A stretch of DNA of 64,000 bases. Origin: Methylobacterium sp. NEAU K. GTDB taxonomy: Bacteria; Pseudomonadota; Alphaproteobacteria; Rhizobiales; Beijerinckiaceae. The stretch is from NCBI RefSeq assembly GCF_030700285.1, contig NZ_JAUYZJ010000011.1:1-64000 (forward strand), in the 5' to 3' direction. Each line of letters opens with the position of its first letter. The stretch's first letter is position 1. This document shows, piece by piece, positions 57,623 through 64,000 of the stretch. The translations under genes and the position numbers were made by a program. The notes beneath the pieces are model-generated. The model saw nothing but the letters and a program-made list of their open reading frames with translations, ran no database searches and was not told the origin of the DNA.

Positions 57623-58210
57623 TGTAATCCCCCATTGCGGTCTTTTATTACATCAATACCGGACCTCAATCCGCTCATCATTTCGCGGTCGTTTTCCAAA
57701 ATCTCGCGGCTGGGCCTTCTCGGTGCTTGATCCAGAGACGAGGTATTTGCAAATCGAACCCGATTTATTGTGCTACTTTGTTCTTTGAAGAGCCAAACTG
57801 CAGTCCGCACTCTTTGACGGGCAGGGAAAATCGCACCAAAGCCCGACATCTTCCAGACGATTGTGGTGTTTATAATTTTTCAGCAATCGTTCACCCGAGA
57901 GGAATTCGATTATTCCCTCGGACGATGGAAGGCGAGTCGGTTAACAAGCGATTCTGGATCGTGTCAACTTTGATTTCGAGATCGATACAATATTACGGCC
58001 TTAAATATTGCCGGCTTATTATATTTTTAAAATGATTTAAGGAAAAAGTTCGCCTATTCAGTGCCGCCAGTTAACATCTTAAGAACTCGAATGCTGAGAT
58101 ATCGAGCTGTCATCTTCGTCTTTCTCCGCGAATCCGCAACCGCGCTGGCCGCCATCGCCCCGCGTAAATATCCACAGGGTTGACGGAACAACCTCACACA
58201 GCCAAGCTCG
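57623..58210. other. AT-rich segment upstream of the HigA-like gene and the riboswitch
   Basis: Base composition is much lower in GC than elsewhere, especially about 57860-58100. Frames here include an 82-codon leftward frame ending at 57601 and a 102-codon rightward frame from 57727; neither has family support. It probably contains the promoter for the riboswitch transcript and may be recently acquired DNA. Confidence 0.5.
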
Positions 58211-58392
58211 ACGGTGACGGTTCCCCTCGGGGATCAAAAGGGAACGCGGTGAGGGGCTCGCCCCGAGGCCGCGGCTGCCCCCGCAACTGTAAGCGGCGAG
58301 CCCTTCACCACCACGTCACTGGGCCCAGGCCCGGGAAGACGGTGCGAGGGCGGCGACCCGCGAGCCAGGAGACCTGCCGTCAGCCGTGGTCA
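58211..58392 (+). promoter_or_regulatory. Cobalamin (B12) riboswitch
   Basis: RNA element that binds adenosyl- or related cobalamin and turns down downstream expression. Conserved pieces in order are ACGGTTCCC with the pairing partner AAAGGGAAC near 58211-58245, the B12-box core GCTGCCCCCGCAACTGTAAG at 58274-58293, CACTGGG and CCCGGGAAG near 58317-58337, and GAGCCAGGAGACCTGCC at 58362-58378. Spacing fits the family. It lies on the strand of the TonB receptor, whose ATG is about 295 nt further on. That long gap leaves room for a terminator or another promoter. Confidence 0.93.
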
Positions 58393-58619
58393 CACGCGAA
58401 ACGCGTCGGGCGGGGTGTCCTGGCGGGTGTCGAGTTGCCCGTGCGATATGCGCGGTCGGCGAGGCCTCGTTCGCGGTGACGTGCCACAGCAAGCGCGCCC
58501 GCGTCCCCCGTCCCGATGTCCTTTCCCGTCGTTCCGATCTCGGCCGCGCGCCTGCGCGGGTCGATGCCCGCTCCCTACGACATGCCTCTGCAGGGCAGCT
58601 CGAAGCACGACGGAGCATT

Positions 58620-58634
58620 TGTAATGTTATTACA
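58620..58634. promoter_or_regulatory. Palindrome resembling a Zur/Fur-family operator
   Basis: TGTAAT, spacer GTT, ATTACA, a perfect 6+6 dyad inside the longer AT-rich stretch TGTAATGTTATTACATTGC. It contains the AATGTTAT half-site known in proteobacterial Zur boxes, although the second half-site is imperfect. It lies between the riboswitch and the receptor start (54 nt upstream of ATG), in otherwise GC-rich DNA. Zinc control is an inference. Confidence 0.4.
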
Positions 58635-58687
58635 TTGCTTATAGGACAGATAGACCGGCGGCTGCCGCGCATGGACCTTCTCTCGTC

Positions 58688-60877
58688 ATGCCCCGATCCA
58701 ACATTCTTCTCGGCCCCAGCGGCCAGCCCAAACCGCTCTGCGGCCTACTTGTCGTGCTCTTCGCGAGCCCGGTCTCGGCCCAGGAGGCGGTCACCCTGGA
58801 TCAGCTCTCCGTCGAGGGCGAGGCCGCGGGCGATCCGAACCGGGCTGCCCCGAACGGCCTGAACCTGCGCACCCCCGACCGGACCGCGAGCCGGATCGGC
58901 CTGACGCCGCTGGAGACGCCCGCTAGCCTCGACATCGTCGCGGGCGAGACCGCGCGGCTTCGCGGCCAGGACACGGTCGCCGAGGCCGTGACGCAGGACG
59001 CCACCGGCATCACCACGATCGCGGCGCCCGGCAACGGCAACGGCGCTTTCACGTCCCGCGGCTTCGCGGGGCCGAACTCGGTCCAGCAGCTCTATGACGG
59101 CACGCGCTTCTACGTCGGCGCCAACACCGTCACCTTCCCGTTCGACACCTGGAACGTCGAGCGGATCGAGGTGCTGCGCGGGCCGTCCTCGGTGCTGTAC
59201 GGCGACGGCGCCATCGGCGGCGTGATCAACGTGGTGCCGAAGAAGCCGGCCTTCGTGCCGATCAACACCGCCCGCGCGGTGATCGGCACCGACGGCATCA
59301 CCCGGCTGGCGCTGGATTCGGGCGGGGCGCTCGGCCGCGAGGAATTCGGCGACACCTTCGCGTACCGGCTCAACGTCAGCGGCAACCGGGCCGACGGCTG
59401 GATCCGACCAGAAGGGAATTTCCGCAACCTCGCGGTCTCGGCCGCCCTGCTGTTCCAGCCAAGCCCGGACCTCGCCTTCACATTGAGTCACGACCTCGGC
59501 TACCAGGAGCCCGCACGGTACTGGGGCACGCCCCTGATCGAGGGACGGATCCCGGACCTGATCCGGTTGAACAACTACAACGTCCGTGACGCGAAGATCA
59601 CCTGGGCGGACAACTGGAGCCAGTTCAAGACCGAGTGGACGCCATCGGCCGACATCACGGTGCGCAACACGGCCTATAGGCTCACCAGCCGGCGCCACTG
59701 GCTCGATGTCGAGCAGTATTCCTTCAACCGCGGCACCGGCTTGATCGATCGGGGCGATTACCTGGAAATCTACCACAGCCAGGAGCAGGTCGGGGATCGC
59801 CTCGATGCGACGGTCCGGGGCAGCCTGTTCGGCCTGCCCAACCAGTTCGTGGCCGGGTTCGACGTGAACCACGTCGATTTCCGCCACACCAACAACTTCT
59901 ATTTCGACCAGACCACCAGCGTGCCGCTCACCGGCTACGATCCGGGATACTTCCCGCAGTCCGGCCGGGCACGGCCCGCCTACGCCACGCAGACGAGCCA
60001 AGCCTCGGCCTTCGCAGAGGACCGGGTGATCCTGTCGGAAAAGCTCTCGTTCCTCACGGGTGTGCGCCTCGACGTGCCGACGCTCCACCGGGAGGATCTG
60101 CAGACGGGCTCGCAGTTCGAGCGGACCTACCGGGCGCTGGGCTACCGGTTCGGCCTGGTCTACAGCCCGACGCCGGACAGCGCGCTCTACGCCCAGTACA
60201 GCTTCGCCACCGATCCGGTGAACAGCCTCATCACCCTGTCGCAGTCGCTCGCGGGGTTCCAGCTCGCCACGGGCACGCAGGTCGAGGTCGGCGCCAAGGG
60301 GCTCGCCTTCGACGGCGCGCTGGAATGGACGATCGCCGGCTACCGCATCGTCAAGGACAACCTGATCTCGGCCGTGCCGGGCCAGCCGACCGTCTCGACG
60401 CAGGTCGGGAGCCAATCCTCGCAAGGGGTCGAACTGGCGCTCGGATGGCGCTTCGCCCCGGGCTGGCGCCTCGACGGCAACCTCGCGCTGCTCCACGCGC
60501 AATACGACACGTTCGACCAGAGCGTGAACGGCGCCACCGTCTCGTATGCCGGCAACCAGCCCATCGACGTACCCGAGCGGGTCGCCAACCTCTGGCTGAC
60601 CTGGGATGTCTCGCGGGACTGGACCGCCCGGGTCGGCCTGCAGAATGTCGGACAGGTCTACAGCGATTTCGGCAATACGGCGCGGCGGCCGGCCTACAAC
60701 CTCGTCAACCTCGTGCTCGACCATCAGGTCACGACCGAGTCCCGCCTGTCGCTGCGGGTCTACAACCTGTTCGACAAGGTCTACGCGATCAGCGGCAACG
60801 CGGTGAACGGGGTCGGTACCAACTGGCTGCTCGGGCGCCCGCGCTCGGTGGAGGTCGCCTACACGGTGACGTGGTGA
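58688..60877 (+). CDS. TonB-dependent outer-membrane receptor downstream of B12 riboswitch
   Basis: Ligand-gated outer-membrane transporter powered by TonB. It is 729 residues. A signal peptide ends at VSAQ, and the TonB-box-like VTLDQLSVEG follows. The plug has NVERIEVLRGPSSVLYGDG and GGVINVVPKKP. The 22-strand barrel ends RSVEVAYTVTW with a C-terminal Trp. The overall layout is siderophore-receptor-like (FhuA/FecA group) rather than a short BtuB, so the ligand may be a cobalamin, a metal chelate or a siderophore. The stop overlaps the PepSY gene start by 4 bp. Confidence 0.92.
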   Translation: MPRSNILLGPSGQPKPLCGLLVVLFASPVSAQEAVTLDQLSVEGEAAGDPNRAAPNGLNLRTPDRTASRIGLTPLETPASLDIVAGETARLRGQDTVAEAVTQDATGITTIAAPGNGNGAFTSRGFAGPNSVQQLYDGTRFYVGANTVTFPFDTWNVERIEVLRGPSSVLYGDGAIGGVINVVPKKPAFVPINTARAVIGTDGITRLALDSGGALGREEFGDTFAYRLNVSGNRADGWIRPEGNFRNLAVSAALLFQPSPDLAFTLSHDLGYQEPARYWGTPLIEGRIPDLIRLNNYNVRDAKITWADNWSQFKTEWTPSADITVRNTAYRLTSRRHWLDVEQYSFNRGTGLIDRGDYLEIYHSQEQVGDRLDATVRGSLFGLPNQFVAGFDVNHVDFRHTNNFYFDQTTSVPLTGYDPGYFPQSGRARPAYATQTSQASAFAEDRVILSEKLSFLTGVRLDVPTLHREDLQTGSQFERTYRALGYRFGLVYSPTPDSALYAQYSFATDPVNSLITLSQSLAGFQLATGTQVEVGAKGLAFDGALEWTIAGYRIVKDNLISAVPGQPTVSTQVGSQSSQGVELALGWRFAPGWRLDGNLALLHAQYDTFDQSVNGATVSYAGNQPIDVPERVANLWLTWDVSRDWTARVGLQNVGQVYSDFGNTARRPAYNLVNLVLDHQVTTESRLSLRVYNLFDKVYAISGNAVNGVGTNWLLGRPRSVEVAYTVTW

Positions 60878-62343
60878 AACCCCGGCCCTTGGGACGGATC
60901 GGCAAGGCCGGGCGCCGCTGGCTGATCCTGTTCCATCGCTGGGCCGGGATCGCCGCGGGGCTGTTCTTCGCCCTGTGGATCGGGTCCGGGCTCGTGATGC
61001 TCTACGTGCCGTTCCCGGCGCTCAGCCAGGCTGAGCGCCTCGCACGTCTTTCCCCGATCGCCTGGGATCTGGTCTCGGTCCCACCGGATGATGCCCTGAG
61101 GGCCGGCGGCCTCGGTGGCGTACCGGCGGTGTTCGGGCTGGAAATGCGCGGCGGCGAGCCGGTCTACCGGATCACCGGCGAAGGCGGGGCACGGGCGACG
61201 GTCTCGGCCCGGACCGGCGCGCGGCTCGGCCCGGTCGAACCCGAGACGGCGCTGCGCCTCGCGGCCGGCGACCGCGCGGCGGCGCGCGTGGATCCGGTCG
61301 AGCGCGACCAGTGGACCGTGACGGCCCGCTACGATCCACTCCGGCCCTTCCTCAAGGTCACCCTCGGCGACGCGGCGGGGACCGAGCTCTACGTCTCGCA
61401 GGTCACCGGGGAGATCGCCCTCGATACGACGCGGTCCGAGCGGGCCTGGAACTGGCTCGGCTCGGTGCCGCACTGGATCTACCTGACGCCGCTGCGCGCC
61501 CGGACGGAACTGTGGCGGGCCGTGCTGCTGTGGCTGTCGGGCTTCGCCGCCCTCGGGGCGCTCAGCGGTCTCGCGGCCGGGATCTGGCGCCTGCGCCTCC
61601 GGCGCCGCTACGCGCGCGGGGCCGTGACGCCCTATCGCGGGCTCGCGCGCTGGCACCACCTGATCGGCTTGGCGGGCGGCCTGGGGCTTGGCGCCTTCAT
61701 CCTCAGCGGCTGGGTCTCCATGAACCCGAACCGCTGGTTCACGTCGGCCAGGCCGCCCGATGGACTGCGGGCCGCCTATGCCGGGACGCCGCCGGCACTT
61801 CGGCTCGATGCCCGGACCCTGCGTGATCGCGCAGGGCCCGGGACGCTGGCCCTGCGCTTCGCCGCCATCGGCGGCCGTTGGTCGGTCATCGCCGAGACAC
61901 CGAATGGGCCGCGGACGTTCGGCCCGGACGGCCCGGCCGGCCTCGACACGGATGCCATCGCGGCGGCCGCCGCCGGGGTGGTCTGCGAGGGCACTTTGCG
62001 GAAGCTGGAACGTCTCACCGCCTTCGATGCCTACTGGTATCCGCACGGGGCGGATCCGCGGCCTCTGCCGGTTCTGCGGCTGCGCTTCGACGACCCGGCC
62101 GCCACGTGGCTCCACATCGATCCCCGGGACGGCACGATCCTCAACCGCCTGGACCGTTCGGGCCGAGTCAACCGCTGGCTGTTCGACGCGCCCCATCGCC
62201 TCGACCTGCCGGGACTGACGGACAAGCCGTCGCTGCGCGGGGCGGCCCAGTGGGTCCTGAACCTGCTCGCGGCCGGGATCGCCGTGACCGGGATCATCGC
62301 GGGCTGGCGGCGGATCGGCCGGGGCCTCGCCCAGTCCCGCTAG
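60874..62343 (+). CDS. PepSY-associated transmembrane protein (PiuB-like)
   Basis: Inner-membrane protein often paired with TonB receptors for iron or metal chelates and proposed to reduce or handle the imported chelate. It is 489 residues with start GTG 60874 (GTGA overlap with the receptor stop). It has four or so helices: LFHRWAGIAAGLFFALWIG at the N-terminus, a pair near LLWLSGFAALGALSGLAAGI and LIGLAGGLGLGAFILSG, and the last near LLAAGIAVTGIIAGW. The periplasmic PepSY parts include ELYVSQVTGEIAL and WLHIDPRDGTIL. His residues near the helices could bind haem. Confidence 0.9.
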   Translation: MKPRPLGRIGKAGRRWLILFHRWAGIAAGLFFALWIGSGLVMLYVPFPALSQAERLARLSPIAWDLVSVPPDDALRAGGLGGVPAVFGLEMRGGEPVYRITGEGGARATVSARTGARLGPVEPETALRLAAGDRAAARVDPVERDQWTVTARYDPLRPFLKVTLGDAAGTELYVSQVTGEIALDTTRSERAWNWLGSVPHWIYLTPLRARTELWRAVLLWLSGFAALGALSGLAAGIWRLRLRRRYARGAVTPYRGLARWHHLIGLAGGLGLGAFILSGWVSMNPNRWFTSARPPDGLRAAYAGTPPALRLDARTLRDRAGPGTLALRFAAIGGRWSVIAETPNGPRTFGPDGPAGLDTDAIAAAAAGVVCEGTLRKLERLTAFDAYWYPHGADPRPLPVLRLRFDDPAATWLHIDPRDGTILNRLDRSGRVNRWLFDAPHRLDLPGLTDKPSLRGAAQWVLNLLAAGIAVTGIIAGWRRIGRGLAQSR

Positions 62344-62422
62344 GTCGCCGTCTGCCTGCCCTGACGGGTGGATCGGCATGACGGCGGCGGTTTCCGATTG
62401 CCCAAGCGGGGCGGACGGCCCC

Positions 62423-64000
62423 TCAGAACCGGGCCGTCAGGAACAGCCGCACGTTCCGCCCCGGCAGCAGGATCTCGTCCTTCTTGAACGAGGTCGCGTT
62501 GCGGATATCGGCGTCGAGCAGGTTGCGGCCCTGGACGCCGAGCGTGACCTCGCTCGCGCCGTACACCGTCGGATCGAGCGCCTTGGTGTAGCTCAGCTCG
62601 GCGCGCAGGTCGTCGTAGCCGGGGGTGGGCGTCTCGAACAGGGCGGTCGCCTGATGGCTGAAGGCGTGGAGCAGGTTCACCCGGGCGAACCAGCCATCCG
62701 CCCGCAGGTAGACGCCGCCGCCGAGCCGGTAGGGCGGGATGCGCGGCACGTTGGTCCCGTCGTCGAATTGGGCGCGGACGAAGTCGACCTGCGCCTCGAT
62801 GCCGGCGAAGCCGTTGCCCACCGGCACGAGGTCGTACTGGCCGATGACCTCGGCGCCGTAGAAGGTGGCGTTCTGCTGCTGGTAGACGATCTGACGGTTG
62901 GCAGTGCCCGCCCCACAGGACGCGAAGTCGTCGTCGCAGGTGAGGCCCGTGTAGTTGCGGTAGATGAAGCCGGTATAGCGCGTGTAGTAGCCGGTGGCGT
63001 CGAGGCGCAGCCGCCCCTCCGCCCGGCGGATGCTGGCCTCGACGGTGCGGGCGCGCTCCTTCTTGAGGTCCGGGTTGCCGATCTCGAAGGTCGCGGTGGC
63101 GTCGTGCGGCCCCTGCGAGAACAGCTCGTAGCCGGTCGGCCCGCGCTCGACATAGGAGCCGGTGAGGCTCGCCACGAAGCCGTAGGGCAGGTCCTGCAGC
63201 GCGCCGATGCTGGCGCTCTTGGGCGCGAAGCGCCGGGTCCGGGCGTACTGGACCGGGTCCTGCCCGTCGACGGGGACGTAGTCCGCGGAGAACTGGGCGG
63301 CCGTGCTCGACAGCCGGTCGACCTCGTAACGCCCGGCCGCCTGCAGCCGGGTGCCGGGGCGGAGTTCGAGTTCCTCGAACAGGTAGACCGCGTTGGCCCG
63401 GGACTCGGTCTTGGGCAGGAACGATTCGAGCTGGGTGTTGATCACCCGCCGATCCGACTGGAAGCCCAGGGCGCCGGTGAGCCTGCCGAACGCGGTATCG
63501 ACCGGGACATGCTGGAGCTCCAGGCGACCCTCAGCCTCACGGTTCTTGAAGATCGCCTGCACGCCCTCGATCCCGTCCGCGCCGATGCCGACCTCGTTGT
63601 GGCGGTAGACCGAGTAGCCGGCCCAATAACGGATCACCTCGAACGGCCCGTCCAGCGGCCGATACTCGCCCCGCGACAGGACGCGGTCCTGGTTCGGGGT
63701 GAGGCGGGTGCGGTCCTGCTCGGCCACGCCGCCCGGGATCGCGTAGACCGCGTCGTAGTGGCTGAAGGAGATGCCGACGAAACCGCGGTCGCCGATGGCC
63801 GAGATGCCGACCGCGCCGCCCTGCGATTCGGTGTAGGAATTGCGCTGGATTCCGCCGGGGATCGCGTAGCTGTCGTTGGCGGTCTTGAACCCGTCGGCGT
63901 GGACCGCGACGCCGTCGCCGCCGGCATCCACCGTGGCGGCGCCGAGCCGGCCGTTGTCGACGCTGGAGAAGCCGCTGGTGACCTGCCCCTGGACCCCGTT
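62423..64000 (-). CDS. TonB-dependent receptor, N-terminus cut by window edge (ZnuD-like)
   Basis: The C-terminal 525 residues of an outer-membrane receptor; the frame is open to base 64000, and the start and most of the plug lie outside. Barrel features are GPTGYELFSQGPHDATATFEIGN (given here as two adjacent segments, GYELFSQGPH and TFEIGNPDLKKE), YRNYTGL and ELSYTKAL. The last strand is RNVRLFLTARF, with a terminal Phe. The GPH...GNPDLKKE block resembles the ZnuD zinc-receptor group. Two cysteines (TCDDDFASCG) lie in a loop. It converges on the PepSY gene, 79 bp apart. Confidence 0.9.
   Translation of the reverse strand, partial: NGVQGQVTSGFSSVDNGRLGAATVDAGGDGVAVHADGFKTANDSYAIPGGIQRNSYTESQGGAVGISAIGDRGFVGISFSHYDAVYAIPGGVAEQDRTRLTPNQDRVLSRGEYRPLDGPFEVIRYWAGYSVYRHNEVGIGADGIEGVQAIFKNREAEGRLELQHVPVDTAFGRLTGALGFQSDRRVINTQLESFLPKTESRANAVYLFEELELRPGTRLQAAGRYEVDRLSSTAAQFSADYVPVDGQDPVQYARTRRFAPKSASIGALQDLPYGFVASLTGSYVERGPTGYELFSQGPHDATATFEIGNPDLKKERARTVEASIRRAEGRLRLDATGYYTRYTGFIYRNYTGLTCDDDFASCGAGTANRQIVYQQQNATFYGAEVIGQYDLVPVGNGFAGIEAQVDFVRAQFDDGTNVPRIPPYRLGGGVYLRADGWFARVNLLHAFSHQATALFETPTPGYDDLRAELSYTKALDPTVYGASEVTLGVQGRNLLDADIRNATSFKKDEILLPGRNVRLFLTARF

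Noticed and set aside
57727..58035. 102-codon rightward frame in the AT-rich segment
   Set aside because: No motif, no ribosome-binding site, and codon use unlike neighbouring genes.

Overview
The window is high-GC alphaproteobacterial DNA, most likely from Methylobacterium or a close relative in the Rhizobiales. This is inferred from the family mix, not from a marker gene. The supporting features are an alphaproteobacterial flagellar set (MotE, a DUF6468 protein, FliM, FliL), an ATP12-family chaperone, a bifunctional CoaBC, a fused YejF-type ABC ATPase, an ExoQ-like ligase, a quinoprotein-dehydrogenase relative and a cobalamin riboswitch. Most genes are chromosomal housekeeping or accessory genes. 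I saw no insertion sequence, CRISPR array, rRNA or tRNA gene, or phage block.

Layout. 1-3.4 kb: a chemoreceptor cut by the left edge and an OprB-type porin, each beneath an AT-rich upstream region. 3.9-7.0 kb: a leftward group of a membrane protein, a winged-helix regulator, a UppS-like prenyltransferase and coaBC. 7.4-12.9 kb: uvrB with a long N-terminal extension, an ankyrin protein and an exported quinoprotein whose catalytic aspartate position is glycine. 12.9-19.6 kb: an ExoQ-like polysaccharide ligase, an MDR oxidoreductase, a GNAT pseudogene, an alpha/beta hydrolase, an SLT-SPOR lytic transglycosylase and a CoA transferase. 19.7-24.1 kb: yejF, deoB, a DUF1192 protein and an LRR-protein kinase, tightly packed and co-directional.

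24.2-31.3 kb is flagellar. motE, DUF6468, fliM and fliL run left, and flgF, flgG, flgA and flgH run right from a shared divergent region. FliM carries an unusual N-terminal 20-residue repeat, and FliL has a His/Gly linker. 31.3-44.1 kb: a Tat-exported Gfo/Idh oxidoreductase, a PilZ protein, a PAP2 phosphatase, a 2H phosphoesterase, an AlgX/AlgJ-like protein, a glutathionyl-hydroquinone reductase, the ybbN / Lon-substrate-domain / Trm112 set, a SpoIIAA-like protein, priA and an MFS transporter. 44.1-56.4 kb: an App1-type phosphatase with a DUF3775 partner, a large exported protein of unknown function, a CorC-type transporter, an aminotransferase, a YkgJ-like cysteine protein, glutathione peroxidase, an ATP12 chaperone, a HAD phosphatase, a PsiF-like protein and an RluC-type pseudouridine synthase.

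56.4-64 kb is the most distinctive part. A gene-poor stretch with a perfect 14-bp hairpin and a HigA-like antitoxin without a recognisable toxin leads into an AT-rich segment. A cobalamin riboswitch follows, then about 300 nt containing a Zur/Fur-like palindrome, then a TonB-dependent receptor translationally coupled to a PepSY membrane protein. A second, convergent TonB receptor resembling ZnuD is cut by the right edge. This looks like a metal or metal-chelate uptake locus, possibly under two controls.
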